DNA of 64,000 nucleotides from an uncultured Paracoccaceae bacterium (GCA_947495795.1 CANMAI010000009.1:62001-126000), one strand, 5' to 3'; counted from the first letter of the stretch, positions 42,325 through 52,346 are shown. The notes: a model not told the origin generated them from the letters alone. Program-made: numbers and translations.

Positions 42325-43083
42325 TTACGCCGTTTCGGCCTTCAGCCCCAGATCCCGCACCCACCACACCCGGCGGCTTGCGGGATCCTGCAGCAGGTAT
42401 ATCTCCTGCCCGGCCGCGAGTGCAGGCATCGCGCCGCGCACCCGCCGCAACGAACTGCCCTTCCGACCCGTCTCGTCAATCCAATGCATCCGCGCGAACT
42501 CTACACCTTTCCGCCGGGGGCGCGAATTGTAAAAGCCGTCCCGGCTGTCGAGCCCGCGCCAATGCTCCCATGTTTTCACGGCAATCACACTGCCCCGCCG
42601 CACGCTGCCACCCTGCCGCGCGCGGAAATAGGAGGCCGTTTTGCGGAGCAGCCCGTGGAACAGGACAAAGGCCGGAACAAGCGCCAGAAGTGCGAGGTAA
42701 AACACAAACATCTGCTCCGCTTCCCGGCTACCCGGCAAGAGATCCACCGCGTCCGGCCTCCGGGGCAAATAGAGGATCGGCAGGTGCGAACCGGGCCCCG
42801 CCCCTGCGGGCAGTTTGCTGGCCACGATCTTGCCGGAGGTTGTCACGCTCTCTCCCGCCTCCGTCACGTACCGAACATCCAACAGGTAACTGTCGGCGCC
42901 CCGGCCGCTCTTGAATTGCATGGAAACAACGGTGGCCGTCGCCCGCTCCGCGCCCACTGCAAAGTTCTCTCCCGTCGCCGCCACATAAACCGTTCCAAAC
43001 ACAGCGGCACCTGCCATGATCAGCGCGAACTGCAATAGCCTTGCTTCATGAAACAGCCTGAAAAAGACGGTGCGCCAGCGCAT
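42325..43083 (-). CDS. DUF3592-type membrane protein
   Basis: A 252-residue relative of the downstream gene: N-terminal helix (about 15-36), beta-rich region ([37 protein letters not shown] and [18 protein letters not shown], typical DUF3592 wording), a second helix (about 122-144), and a similar cytoplasmic tail ([19 protein letters not shown]). The start at 43083 has GAGGATG upstream. With 41565-42314 it forms a two-gene unit, probably a tandem duplication. It is divergent from valS. Confidence 0.7.
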   Translation of the reverse strand: MRWRTVFFRLFHEARLLQFALIMAGAAVFGTVYVAATGENFAVGAERATATVVSMQFKSGRGADSYLLDVRYVTEAGESVTTSGKIVASKLPAGAGPGSHLPILYLPRRPDAVDLLPGSREAEQMFVFYLALLALVPAFVLFHGLLRKTASYFRARQGGSVRRGSVIAVKTWEHWRGLDSRDGFYNSRPRRKGVEFARMHWIDETGRKGSSLRRVRGAMPALAAGQEIYLLQDPASRRVWWVRDLGLKAETA

Positions 43084-43219
43084 CAGACATCCTCAAAACC
43101 TGAACTTTAGTGTAGCTGGGGATCGATTTGGGCGATTCCGTGGCACACCGCCCGCATCCTCTTCCCTCCGCCCCGGCCCCACGCTACAAGGCGCGGAACC
43201 AAACGTACGGAATACGCCC

Positions 43220-46200
43220 ATGGCCATGGAAAAGAACTTCAACGCAGCAATCGCAGAAGCCGCAATCTCCGCAGCCTGGCAGGATGCAGGTGCCTTCCGC
43301 GCCGGTGCCAATAAGAGCCGGGAAGAGACGTTCTGCATCATGATCCCGCCGCCTAACGTCACGGGCGTTCTGCATATGGGCCATGCGTTCAACAACACGT
43401 TGCAAGACATTCTCACGCGCTGGCACCGGATGCAGGGGTATGACACGCTCTGGCAGCCGGGCATGGATCATGCGGGCATTGCCACACAGATGGTGGTGGA
43501 GCGGGAGCTGGCCAAGACGAATATGCGCCGCACCGATATGTCGCGCAGCGATTTTCTCGCCAAGGTCTGGGAGTGGAAGGAGCAGTCGGGCGGTACGATC
43601 ATCGAACAGCTCAAGCGCCTCGGAGCCTCCTGCGATTGGGACCGTACAGCCTTCACCATGTCGGGGGCCGAGGGGGATACGCGCACAGGCCACGAGAACA
43701 GCGCCAATTTTCACGATGCCGTCCTCAAGGTCTTCGTGGAAATGTACAACAAGGGGCTGATCTATCGCGGCAAACGCCTCGTCAACTGGGATCCGCATTT
43801 CGAAACCGCCATCTCCGATCTCGAAGTCGAGAATATCGAAGTCGATGGCCATATGTGGCACTTCAAGTATCCCTTGGCCGGTGGCGCGACCTATGAATAT
43901 GTCGAGAAAGACGAAGAGGGGAACGTCACCCTCCGCGAGACGCGCGACTATATCTCCATCGCCACAACGCGGCCCGAGACGATGCTCGGCGATGGCGCGG
44001 TCGCCGTACATCCGTCGGACGCGCGCTATGCACCCATCGTCGGTAAACTCTGCGAAATCCCCGTCGGCCCGAAAGAACACCGCCGCCTGATCCCGATCAT
44101 CACCGACGACTATCCCGATCCCGATTTCGGCTCCGGTGCCGTGAAGATCACTGGGGCGCATGACTTCAACGATTACGGTGTCGCGAAACGCAACGGCATC
44201 CCGCTCTACTCGCTGATGGACACAAAGGGCGCGATGCGCGCTGACGGGCTGCCCTACACAGAGGCGGCCGAGAAGGCCAGCGCGATTGCGAAAGGCGCGG
44301 AAGCCCCGGCAGATGTCACCGAGATCAACCTCGTGCCCGAACACCTGCGCGGGCTGGACCGGTTCGAGGCCCGCAAGAAGGTCGTTGAAGAGATCACGGC
44401 GGAAGGCCTCGCGGTTATGGTCGACAATCCGAAGGCCGCGGTGGGCGGATCGCCCACCCTACCAGATGAGGCAGAGGCGGCGCGTAGGGTGGGTGGTTCC
44501 GGCTCGGAAGAGACGGGTTCACCCACCGAACCTGCGGAGATCCCGCTCGTCGAGGCGAAGAAAATCATGCAGCCCTTCGGGGACCGCTCCAAGGTCGTCA
44601 TCGAACCGATGCTGACGGATCAATGGTTCGTCGATACCGCCAAGATCGTTGGCCCGGCTATCGAGGCCGTCGAGGATGGCCGCACGCAGATCCTGCCCGA
44701 GCAGCACAAGAAGGTGTATTTCAACTGGCTCCGCGAGATCGAGCCCTGGTGCATCTCGCGCCAACTCTGGTGGGGGCATCAGATTCCGGTTTGGTATGGG
44801 CCTGATGTTACCAGAAGAGCTATTGGAACGAGCGAAGCCGAGAGCATAATTGAAGGTGGGTCACTAGGAGTTTTTTGCGCGACCACTGAAGCTGAAGCGA
44901 TAGAAATGGCGAAAGATCTCTACGGAGCCGATGCCGAAATCGTAATTTCACAAGACGGTCGTGTTGGGTATTCGCTTGCCGACGGCATAGAAAGGATAAC
45001 ACTAACCCGCGACCCCGACGTTCTCGACACATGGTTCTCCTCCGGCCTCTGGCCCATCGGTACGCTCGGCTGGCCTGAGGAGACGGAGGCGCTCAAGAAG
45101 TACTTCCCCACCGATGTTCTGATCACGGGCTTCGACATCATCTTCTTCTGGGTAGCCCGGATGATGATGATGCAGCTTGAGGTCGTGAAGGAGATCCCAT
45201 TCCACACCGTCTATGTCCACGCGCTCGTCCGCGACGAGAAGGGCAAGAAGATGTCAAAGTCCACCGGCAATGTGCTGGACCCGCTGGAGTTGATCGACGA
45301 ATTCGGTGCCGATGCCGTCCGCTTCACGCTGACGGCCATGGCCGCGATGGGTCGCGATCTGAAGCTCTCGACGGACCGCATCAAGGGCTACCGAAATTTC
45401 GGCACGAAGCTCTGGAATGCCGTCCGTTTCGCTGAAATGAACGAATGTCACTTGCACTACCAAAACGGTACCAAACCCGTACCAAACCCAGAAGTTGACC
45501 AAACGGTCAATAAATGGATTCTGGGGGAAACGGCCCGGGTTCGCGAAACCGTGGATGCGGCGCTCGCCAACTACCGGTTCAACGATGCCGCCAACGCGCT
45601 CTACGATCATGTGTGGAAGAAGGTGTGCGATTGGTATGTGGAGTTTGCCAAACCGCTCCTGCAATCGGAAGATGCTGAAATTGTTGCAGAAACCCGTGTC
45701 ACGATGGCATGGGCACTCGATCAGTGCATGATTCTCCTCCACCCCATCATGCCCTTCATCACGGAAGAGCTTTGGAAAGAGACGATGCCGCGCGCCAAAA
45801 TGCTCGTCCACGCAGATTGGCCGACCTATACGGAGGCCGAACTGGCCAACGCGGAGGCAGACCGTGAAATGGGTTGGGTAATTGATTTGATTGAACAAAT
45901 TCGCTCACTCCGGGCGGAAACCCATGTGCCCGTGGGTGCTAAGATCCCGCTCATCCAGCTCGATCTCGACGCAGCTGGGCAGGGCGCATTGGAGCGTAAC
46001 TGGCCCCTCATCGCACGCCTGGCCCGCATCTCGGAACTCGAACACAGAGAGGTAGCACCCAAGGGCGCCGTAACTCTTCCTATGCCCGGTGCCACTTTCT
46101 GCCTCCCGCTCGCGGATGTAATTGATATCGCGGAAGAAAAAGCGCGCCTGGAAAAGGCTTTGGGCAAGCTGGGAAAGGAACGCGGGGGCCTTGCAGGCAA

Positions 46201-46333
46201 GCTTGGAAACGCCAAATTCGTGGCCAATGCACCCGAAGAGGTGGTAACAGAGGCGCGAACACGGCTGGAAGAGCTCACCGCAGAGATCGATAAGCTGAAC
46301 GCGGCGCAGTCACGGTTGGCGGAGATGGAGTAA
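43220..46333 (+). CDS. valS: Valyl-tRNA synthetase
   Basis: A 1037-residue class I synthetase that charges tRNA-Val. The HIGH motif is HMGH (52-55) in [16 protein letters not shown]. The editing domain includes [21 protein letters not shown]. The KMSKS motif is in [21 protein letters not shown]-terminal coiled-coil (about 960-1037) is normal for ValS. The start at 43220 gives MAMEKNF; the open frame runs further upstream without conserved sequence. Two lineage-specific segments are inserted without loss of frame: about residues 403-446 (44426-44557) before [11 protein letters not shown], built from a palindromic repeat, and [12 protein letters not shown] at 45451-45491, built from an 11-bp repeat. 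A third variable stretch (44811-45003) has lower GC. Confidence 0.97.
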   Translation: MAMEKNFNAAIAEAAISAAWQDAGAFRAGANKSREETFCIMIPPPNVTGVLHMGHAFNNTLQDILTRWHRMQGYDTLWQPGMDHAGIATQMVVERELAKTNMRRTDMSRSDFLAKVWEWKEQSGGTIIEQLKRLGASCDWDRTAFTMSGAEGDTRTGHENSANFHDAVLKVFVEMYNKGLIYRGKRLVNWDPHFETAISDLEVENIEVDGHMWHFKYPLAGGATYEYVEKDEEGNVTLRETRDYISIATTRPETMLGDGAVAVHPSDARYAPIVGKLCEIPVGPKEHRRLIPIITDDYPDPDFGSGAVKITGAHDFNDYGVAKRNGIPLYSLMDTKGAMRADGLPYTEAAEKASAIAKGAEAPADVTEINLVPEHLRGLDRFEARKKVVEEITAEGLAVMVDNPKAAVGGSPTLPDEAEAARRVGGSGSEETGSPTEPAEIPLVEAKKIMQPFGDRSKVVIEPMLTDQWFVDTAKIVGPAIEAVEDGRTQILPEQHKKVYFNWLREIEPWCISRQLWWGHQIPVWYGPDVTRRAIGTSEAESIIEGGSLGVFCATTEAEAIEMAKDLYGADAEIVISQDGRVGYSLADGIERITLTRDPDVLDTWFSSGLWPIGTLGWPEETEALKKYFPTDVLITGFDIIFFWVARMMMMQLEVVKEIPFHTVYVHALVRDEKGKKMSKSTGNVLDPLELIDEFGADAVRFTLTAMAAMGRDLKLSTDRIKGYRNFGTKLWNAVRFAEMNECHLHYQNGTKPVPNPEVDQTVNKWILGETARVRETVDAALANYRFNDAANALYDHVWKKVCDWYVEFAKPLLQSEDAEIVAETRVTMAWALDQCMILLHPIMPFITEELWKETMPRAKMLVHADWPTYTEAELANAEADREMGWVIDLIEQIRSLRAETHVPVGAKIPLIQLDLDAAGQGALERNWPLIARLARISELEHREVAPKGAVTLPMPGATFCLPLADVIDIAEEKARLEKALGKLGKERGGLAGKLGNAKFVANAPEEVVTEARTRLEELTAEIDKLNAAQSRLAEME
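44440..44527 (+). repeat. Palindromic repeat inserted in frame in valS
   Basis: Nested perfect inverted repeats: GGTGGGCG/CGCCCACC (44440-44447, 44451-44458); CACCCTAC with GTAGGGTG (44455-44462, 44484-44491); GGTGGGTG with CACCCACC (44488-44495, 44520-44527), which encloses TTCCG-GCT... CGGAA (44497-44501, 44505-44509). The element encodes a Gly/Ser/Glu-rich linker ([10 protein letters not shown]..., [13 protein letters not shown]) with no break in the valS frame. It resembles dispersed G-T-A-G-G-G-T-G-G-G-type palindromes seen in related genomes, from memory. Confidence 0.75.
45451..45491 (+). repeat. Tandem 11-bp repeat element inside valS
   Basis: CTTGCACT (45451-45458) plus three 11-bp units, ACCAAAACGGT, ACCAAACCCGT and ACCAAACCCAG (45459-45491). 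Three units equal 33 bases, so the frame is kept, and it encodes [13 protein letters not shown] in the ValS anticodon-binding region. A second copy lies between genes at 41481-41521. Confidence 0.8.
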
Positions 46334-46362
46334 GGCCCTGACATGAAACCGAAAAAAATCTG

Positions 46363-47460
46363 ATGCCACGGTGGACAGAGATCGTCGAAAGCCTCCCCGC
46401 AACCGTCCCCTTCGTGGGGCCGGAAGCACAGGAGCGCCAACGGAATCGGGCCTTCAGGGTGCGCCTTGGAGCGAATGAAAGCGTTTTCGGCCCATCCCCC
46501 AAAGCTATCAGAGCGATGCAGAAAGCGGCCAGCCAGTCGTGGCAATACGGAGATCCGGAAAGCCACGACCTTCGCTATGCTCTCGCGCAACACCATGGAA
46601 TCAAAGCGAAAAATATCGTCGTCGGAGAGGGCATAGACGGCCTTCTCGGCACCCTCGTGCGCCTCGTCACAGGCCCCGGCATCCCTGTCGTCACCTCCGA
46701 TGGCGCCTACCCGACCTTTAACTACCACGTTGCCAGCGTCGGCGGCGCGCTCACCAAAGTGCCCTACAGCCGGGACGCGGAAGATCCGGAAGCCCTTGCA
46801 AACGCCGCACAATCGACCGACGCGGCACTTGTTTACCTCGCCAATCCGGATAACCCGATGGGAAGCTGGATCAGAGCAGAGAAAATCGAAGAGCTCATCA
46901 AGGCACTTCCGGCAGATACCCTCCTATGCCTTGATGAGGCTTATTCCGATTTTGCACCGGAAGGCGCGATCCCAACGCTCGATATCACCAACCCCAACAC
47001 GTTGAGAATGCGCACGTTTTCAAAGGGGTACGGCATGGCGGGCGCACGTATCGGGTATGCAATTGGCCACACCGATACCATACGCGCCTTTGAAAAAATC
47101 CGAAATCACTTTGGCGTAAACCGTATCGCTCAAGCAGGGGCACTGGCTGCGCTGGAAGATCAAGCCTATCTTGCCGAGACGATCGGGAAAGTGGCAGCCG
47201 CGCGGGAAGAAATAGCAGCCATCGCGGAGCCTCTGGGCCTGAAGGCTCTTCCGTCGGCTGCTAATTTCGTAACACTGGATTGCGGCCGGAATGGCACATT
47301 CGCCCGTGCGCTCGTAGCGGCGCTGGCGGAGCAAGGGGTCTTTGTGCGCATGCCCTTTGTCGCCCCCCAGGATCGTTGTATTCGCGTCAGCGCAGGGCGG
47401 CCGGAGGATCTGGTGGTGCTGCGCGATGCTTTGCCCAAGGCATTGCAATCGCTGAAATAA
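46363..47460 (+). CDS. Histidinol-phosphate aminotransferase-like PLP enzyme
   Basis: A 365-residue class I/II aminotransferase of the HisC family. PLP lysine K221 is in RTFSKGYGMAGARIG; NPDNPMG (161-167) and CLDEAYSDF (189-197) form the cofactor site; LGANESVFGPSP near the N-terminus is the family opening. HisC transaminates histidinol phosphate, but many alphaproteobacteria carry extra HisC paralogues for aromatic amino acids or cobalamin. No his genes are adjacent, so the exact substrate is open. It begins 29 bases after valS. Confidence 0.88.
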   Translation: MPRWTEIVESLPATVPFVGPEAQERQRNRAFRVRLGANESVFGPSPKAIRAMQKAASQSWQYGDPESHDLRYALAQHHGIKAKNIVVGEGIDGLLGTLVRLVTGPGIPVVTSDGAYPTFNYHVASVGGALTKVPYSRDAEDPEALANAAQSTDAALVYLANPDNPMGSWIRAEKIEELIKALPADTLLCLDEAYSDFAPEGAIPTLDITNPNTLRMRTFSKGYGMAGARIGYAIGHTDTIRAFEKIRNHFGVNRIAQAGALAALEDQAYLAETIGKVAAAREEIAAIAEPLGLKALPSAANFVTLDCGRNGTFARALVAALAEQGVFVRMPFVAPQDRCIRVSAGRPEDLVVLRDALPKALQSLK

Positions 47461-47476
47461 AGAGCATCGCCTGACC

Positions 47477-48706
47477 TCAGCCCGTTTCCCGAATTTCCAA
47501 GGAAGAGGCCTGGCCGACAGCCCGCGTTGCAGCCTCAAGTGCGCCTTGTCCGTGGGTGATACCAAGAGCCTTCAGCCCGGCATCCGTTGTGGCCAGCGCG
47601 CCAAGGATCATTGGTGGATTGAGATGCCCCATATGCCCGATCCGAAAGAGGCTCTCGCCCTTTGGAACGCTGGAGCCTTCCTCCAACCCGAGCCCAATGC
47701 CGAGCGTGAGATTTGCCTCCGCCTCGCACCAGTGGCGCAGGCGGCCTGCATCTCCGGGATGTGTGTGAATGCTGGTAACGGCGATCGAGCGATGGGCGCG
47801 GTCCGCGACATTGGCCCGCAGTGCACCACGCTGGCCCCATGCCTCCACGGCGGCCCAGACGGCGCTGGCAAGCGTGGCATGGCGTTGCCAGACAGCCTCC
47901 AGCCCTTCCTCTACCAGAAGCATATCGAGCGCCACATCGAGGCCCAGAATATGGTGCGTAGGTGCTGTTCCGCAAAAGAGCTGGTAGTACATTTTCGGCT
48001 CGAAACGTGGCTTCCAGTCAAAGTAGGGAGAAACCTGATGGAGCGCCTCACGCGCCGCTTTCGCCCTCTCGTTGGCGAACACAAAGCTCGTACCCGGCGG
48101 CACCATCAGGCCCTTCTGGCACCCCGCAACCATTACATCGACGCCCCAGCCATCCATCTCGAACGGCTCGCAGGCAAGGCTGGCGATGCAATCAACCATG
48201 TAGAGCGCTGGATGCTTTGCACTGGCAATTGCACGGCCGATAGCCGCGATATCATTGCGGATGGAGGAGGCGGTATCCGTCTGCACGGTCATCAGAGCCT
48301 TGATGCTATGAGTGCTATCCGCGCGCAGGCGTTCTTCCACCACAGCCGGATTCGCCGGGGATGCGGTGCCGAAGTCAATCATTTCCACATGAATGCCCAG
48401 ACGCTCGGCCATCTCAGCCCAGCCCTTTGCAAAGCGCCCGGTGGAGAGTACGAGCACATTGTCGCCCGGGGCCAGCGTATTCACCAGAGCAGCTTCCCAC
48501 GCTCCATGCCCGTTGGCGATATACATCGCCACAGAGCCCTCGGTGCGCGCAACGTCTTTCAGTTGGCCGAACACCTTATGCGTCGTGTCGATCAGCGCAC
48601 CTTCGTAAATATTGGGCGCACCCTGATGCATTGCGCGCAAGACACGCTCCGGCATCACGGATGGCCCGGGGATTGCTAGAGTATGGCGACCAGCGGCGAG
48701 AGACAT
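47477..48706 (-). CDS. Class V aminotransferase (alanine/serine-glyoxylate type)
   Basis: A 409-residue PLP enzyme of the serine/alanine-glyoxylate aminotransferase group. PLP lysine K198 is in VMVAGCQKGLMVPPG. IPGPSVMPERVLRAM at the N-terminus and NGHGAWEAALVNTLAPGDNVLVLSTGRFAKGW (65-96) are family signatures, and MVDCIASLACEPFEMDGWGVDV precedes the lysine. It likely makes glycine or another amino acid from glyoxylate or a related keto acid. Monocistronic on the minus strand; no serine-cycle or beta-hydroxyaspartate genes are adjacent. Confidence 0.88.
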   Translation of the reverse strand: MSLAAGRHTLAIPGPSVMPERVLRAMHQGAPNIYEGALIDTTHKVFGQLKDVARTEGSVAMYIANGHGAWEAALVNTLAPGDNVLVLSTGRFAKGWAEMAERLGIHVEMIDFGTASPANPAVVEERLRADSTHSIKALMTVQTDTASSIRNDIAAIGRAIASAKHPALYMVDCIASLACEPFEMDGWGVDVMVAGCQKGLMVPPGTSFVFANERAKAAREALHQVSPYFDWKPRFEPKMYYQLFCGTAPTHHILGLDVALDMLLVEEGLEAVWQRHATLASAVWAAVEAWGQRGALRANVADRAHRSIAVTSIHTHPGDAGRLRHWCEAEANLTLGIGLGLEEGSSVPKGESLFRIGHMGHLNPPMILGALATTDAGLKALGITHGQGALEAATRAVGQASSLEIRETG

Positions 48707-48818
48707 CTGTGTAAGCTCCTGTTGATAAATCGGACGTTAAGTCGGTTTGCTCCCGGGCTCAAAGGGAAAATGGCTCGTGGAAGGCGGGTAAGCGTATCGC
48801 CTGACGATCTCCATGAGA

Positions 48819-49508
48819 TCAGCGCTTCCCGTTGTAGCTCCGTGCGAGCTTCTCCGGGCTGTGCCCGGCGAAGTAGAGCATCAAGAGCAGTAAGTTCCGG
48901 CTGCCTCTCTGCAGCCAACCCTGATGAATGTAGCGGCTGGCCGAGGTTCGGGCGATATGCCCAATAGGCACGAGATTGCCCCGCAGTCTTCGAGCCATTT
49001 CCACATCTTCCATAAGAGGTAGTTCGGAAAATTCGCCAACTTTTTCATAGAGTTGCCTAGAGATCAGAAGCCCCTGGTCACCGTAGGGCAAGCCGAGTGC
49101 GCGAGATCTCAGGTTGGCCCACCGGGCGACGAGGCCGGGGAAAATGCCCCTAGCATCAAAGCGTAGATAAAAGTATCCGGCCCGCCCGTTCTCACTGCGG
49201 ATATGCTGCCACACAGCCTCGGCCCAGCCGGGCTGTGGTACACTGTCTGCGTGAAGAAAGAGAAGCCACTCGCCCCGTGCTGCCTGCGCTCCTCGTTTCA
49301 ATTGTCCGCCCCTTCCTTTTGAGCCTGTCACAAAAAGAGCACCCGCTTCCTCCGCCACGGCCTCCATCTCGGTAGAGCCGCTACCTTCGGAGATCACAAG
49401 CTCAGCAATCAGCCCTGCTGTTATTCCATCGGCCAGTGCATGCAGTGTCGGGCCGATGCTTGCTTCGGCGTTCAGTGTCGGGATGATAATGGAGAGCGGG
49501 GCGGCCAT
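48819..49508 (-). CDS. Family 2 glycosyltransferase (TIGR04283-like)
   Basis: A 229-residue GT-A fold glycosyltransferase: LSIIIPTLNAEASIGPTLHAL opening, GRGGQLKRGAQAARGEWLLFLHADSVPQPGW with the DXD-like HADS, and DQGLLISRQLYEKVGEF with MEDVEMARRL. This matches the TIGR04283 group, members of which are often near arsenosugar or carotenoid-type genes, but none is adjacent. The acceptor is unknown. The start at 49508 is divergent from ygfZ. Confidence 0.85.
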   Translation of the reverse strand: MAAPLSIIIPTLNAEASIGPTLHALADGITAGLIAELVISEGSGSTEMEAVAEEAGALFVTGSKGRGGQLKRGAQAARGEWLLFLHADSVPQPGWAEAVWQHIRSENGRAGYFYLRFDARGIFPGLVARWANLRSRALGLPYGDQGLLISRQLYEKVGEFSELPLMEDVEMARRLRGNLVPIGHIARTSASRYIHQGWLQRGSRNLLLLMLYFAGHSPEKLARSYNGKR

Positions 49509-49575
49509 TGTGATCCGATCAGGGGGTGAATTCTGCTGAGCGTGGTTATATGTGAGCGGAAAGGGGATTGCGAGA

Positions 49576-50385
49576 ATGCAAACAAGAACGCAGACGGCGC
49601 GCGTGTTGAAAGATCGAACCGTTCTGCGGCTGGGCGATGCGGACCACTACGGCTTTTTGCAGGATTTGGTGAGCAACGATCTTGAAGGGCTGGAGAATGG
49701 GCTGGTTTACACGGCCTTGCTGACGCCCCAGGGTAAATATCTCTTTGATTTTTTTGTGGCCCGTGAGGGCGAGGGCCTGCTCGTCGACGTTGCAACGCCC
49801 AGGGCGGCGGCGCTGGCACAGCGCCTCGGCATGTATCGGCTGCGGGCAAAGGTTAGTATCGAGGCCACGGATCTTGAGGTGGCACAGGTGTTTGGCTCTC
49901 CGCTTGAAGTGCCTCTCATCTTTGCCGATCCCCGCCATGCGGCACTTGGCTGGCGTATCTATGGCCCTCAATTGGCGGACAGTCTGGCAGGGATAACGCC
50001 TGCCACCGAAGACGATTGGATGAGGCTTCGTATCGAGCACATGATCCCTGAAACGGAGATCGAGTTGATCGCCGATGACACGTATATTCTGGAAGCGGGG
50101 TTTGAGGCCCTTCATGGCGTCGATTTCCGCAAAGGCTGCTATGTCGGGCAGGAAGTGACGGCCCGGATGAAGCACAAGACGGAGCTGAAGAAGGGCCTTG
50201 CTCAGGTAGAGATTGAAGGCTCTGCACCGCCGTCGGGCACGGCAATCCTTGCGGAAGGCAAGCCTGCGGGCACACTCTTCACGGCATTTGAGGGAGCCGG
50301 CCTCGCACATCTTCGCTTTGACAGGGCAACCAAGCCTATGACAGCGGGGGAGGCCCGGATCAAGCTTCGCGAACGAGCGTCTTGA
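49576..50385 (+). CDS. ygfZ: Folate-binding YgfZ/GcvT-domain protein
   Basis: A 269-residue GcvT-fold protein that supports iron-sulfur cluster enzyme repair and synthesis in a folate-dependent way. The family signature is FRKGCYVGQEVTARM (about 195-210). The start at 49576 has AAAGGGG upstream and gives MQTRTQT. Its last 26 bases overlap the end of the convergent inositol monophosphatase family gene. It is one of several GcvT-like proteins in the window, besides the DmdA-like gene and SoxA. Confidence 0.9.
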   Translation: MQTRTQTARVLKDRTVLRLGDADHYGFLQDLVSNDLEGLENGLVYTALLTPQGKYLFDFFVAREGEGLLVDVATPRAAALAQRLGMYRLRAKVSIEATDLEVAQVFGSPLEVPLIFADPRHAALGWRIYGPQLADSLAGITPATEDDWMRLRIEHMIPETEIELIADDTYILEAGFEALHGVDFRKGCYVGQEVTARMKHKTELKKGLAQVEIEGSAPPSGTAILAEGKPAGTLFTAFEGAGLAHLRFDRATKPMTAGEARIKLRERAS

Positions 50386-51151
50386 ACCGGTCAAACACCT
50401 GATCATTGGCGGCGATTATACCGCCCTGCGCCATGAGATCCGCACCTTCGGTAAAGGGTTCCAGAAGGCCTCCGGCCTCCTTCACAAGAAGTACGCCGCC
50501 CGCGATATCCCAGGGGTTCAGGCCCATTTCCCAGTACCCATCGTAGCGGCCTGCCGCCACATAGGCGAGATCGAGAGCGGCGGAGCCCCAGCGCCGCACA
50601 CCGGCGCAGGTGGGCGAGACCTTGGCCACTTGCCGCAGAGAAACGGGCAATGTGGGGTTGTTCGCAAAGGGGATACCTGTGCCGAAGATGCATTCGATCA
50701 TCTCGCGCCGGTTCGTCACCCGAATGCGCCGATCATTCAGCCATGCGCCCGCGCCTTTCTCGGAGGTAAACATCTCGTCTTTCAGAGGGTCGTACACCAC
50801 GGCAGCAACGATCTGGCCGCGATGCTCAAGAGCTATGGAAACTGCCCAATGGGGCAGGCCGTGCAGGAAATTCGTGGTGCCATCCAGCGGGTCCACGATC
50901 CAGCGCCGCGTTGGATCTTCCCCTTTCACTTCGGCGCTTTCCTCGGCCAGCCAGCCGTAATTCGGGCGGGCCTCTGTAAGCTCTTCACGGATCAGCTCCT
51001 CGGCCTTGATATCGGCCCGGCTCACAAAGTCTCCGGCGGATTTGGAGGTCACCTGAAGGTTCTCCACCTCGCCGAAATCGCGCACAAGGCTGCGGGCGGC
51101 CTTGCGGGCAGCCTTTATCATGATGTTGAGGTTGGCGGAGGCCTGAGACAT
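50360..51151 (-). CDS. suhB: Inositol monophosphatase family protein
   Basis: A 263-residue Mg-dependent phosphatase of the IMPase/SuhB group. Metal and catalytic motifs are WLAEESAE, DPLDGTTNFLHGLPHWAVSIAL and NPWDIAGGVLLVKEAGG. The start at 51151 gives MSQASANLNIM, the usual N-terminus. SuhB also contributes to rRNA transcription in enterobacteria. Its 3' end overlaps ygfZ by 26 bases. Confidence 0.9.
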   Translation of the reverse strand: MSQASANLNIMIKAARKAARSLVRDFGEVENLQVTSKSAGDFVSRADIKAEELIREELTEARPNYGWLAEESAEVKGEDPTRRWIVDPLDGTTNFLHGLPHWAVSIALEHRGQIVAAVVYDPLKDEMFTSEKGAGAWLNDRRIRVTNRREMIECIFGTGIPFANNPTLPVSLRQVAKVSPTCAGVRRWGSAALDLAYVAAGRYDGYWEMGLNPWDIAGGVLLVKEAGGLLEPFTEGADLMAQGGIIAANDQVFDRFKTLVREA

Positions 51152-51278
51152 GGGAAAACCACTCGAATTCTGATTGCGCGCCCCTCTTAGCCCCATCCGC
51201 AGCCAAGGGAAAGCGGGCATTGGGCGGGCGCTGTACTCGATCTTATGCTAAGCTCCATAAAAATCTTTGGGGGATGGT

Positions 51279-52346
51279 ATGAGGGTTACCTTGCTTCTCG
51301 GTACGAACAAGGGAGCGTTTTTTCTGGAAAGCAATGCGGCGCGAACGGATTGGTCTGTGGATGGCCCGTTTTGCGAAGCATGGCCGATCAATCATGTGGC
51401 GAGTGACGCAGCGGGCGGCATCTATGCAGCTGGCGGCTCTCCGTGGCATGGCCTGGATGTATGGCGGAGCGCTGATCACGGGCAAAACTGGTCCCGCTCC
51501 GGCAAAGGCATCGCTGTGGAAGACGGGGAGATCGAGGCCGTCTGGTCTCTGGCGGCGGGGCCGGATGCACTCTATGCCGGAGTGAAGCCCGCAGCGCTCT
51601 TTCGAAGCAGAGACGGCGGCGAAACGTGGGAGCATCTCAAGGCGCTCAACGATCACCCCTCCCGAAAGGATTGGCAGCCCGGAGGGGCGGGGCTCACACT
51701 CCATCACATCGTTCCCCACCCCGAAGTGCCGCAGAAGCTATGGGTGGGCATCTCCACTGCCGGTGTCTTCGCAACCGAGGATGGCGGCACAACCTGGGAG
51801 CCGCGCAACAAGGGCACGCGAATGGACTATTCACCGGAGGGCCAGCGTTATCCGGAAGTAGGCCAATGCGTCCACGGGATTGCACGGGCCAGTGGCGAGG
51901 GTGATATCCTCTACCAGCAAAACCATTGCGGCATGTACAAAAGCGCAGATGGCGGGCGGAACTGGGAAAGTATCGAAAAGGGCCTGCCCTCCACATTCGG
52001 CTTTCCGGTTGCTGTGCACCCCCACAACGCGGAAACGGCATGGTATGTTCCCATGAACAGCGATATCGGCGGCCGCTACATGCCCGAGGCAAAGGCTGCC
52101 GTGTGGCGGACGGAGGATGGTGGGGCCTCATGGCAGGATCTTCGGCAAGGTCTTCCCCAGAGCCACGCTTATCTTACAGTGCTGCGTCAGGCGATGGCCG
52201 TTGACAGATGCGCCGATGTGGGCGTCTATTTCGGAACAGCGTCCGGCACCGTGTTTGCCAGCCGCGATGGGGGCGATCACTGGAATGTTGCCGCAGAGCA
52301 CCTGCCGATGATCACATCCGTGGAGACGATCACCCACGAAGTATGA
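51279..52346 (+). CDS. BNR/Asp-box repeat protein (sialidase/VPS10-like propeller)
   Basis: A 355-residue beta-propeller protein. Six Asp-box repeats with S/T-x-D-x-G-x-x-W are visible: RSADHGQNW, RSRDGGETW, ATEDGGTTW, KSADGGRNW, RTEDGGASW and ASRDGGDHW. There is no signal peptide. The fold is that of sialidases and photosystem assembly factor-like propellers; no catalytic residues are recognised. The start at 51279 has GGGGGA upstream. The next gene begins 71 bases downstream. Confidence 0.85.
   Translation: MRVTLLLGTNKGAFFLESNAARTDWSVDGPFCEAWPINHVASDAAGGIYAAGGSPWHGLDVWRSADHGQNWSRSGKGIAVEDGEIEAVWSLAAGPDALYAGVKPAALFRSRDGGETWEHLKALNDHPSRKDWQPGGAGLTLHHIVPHPEVPQKLWVGISTAGVFATEDGGTTWEPRNKGTRMDYSPEGQRYPEVGQCVHGIARASGEGDILYQQNHCGMYKSADGGRNWESIEKGLPSTFGFPVAVHPHNAETAWYVPMNSDIGGRYMPEAKAAVWRTEDGGASWQDLRQGLPQSHAYLTVLRQAMAVDRCADVGVYFGTASGTVFASRDGGDHWNVAAEHLPMITSVETITHEV

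Noticed and set aside
41406-42914. A 502-codon open frame opposite the DUF3592-type genes
   Set aside because: It is antisense to two co-oriented membrane-protein genes with good ribosome-binding sites, and its protein is low-complexity Pro/Arg-rich.
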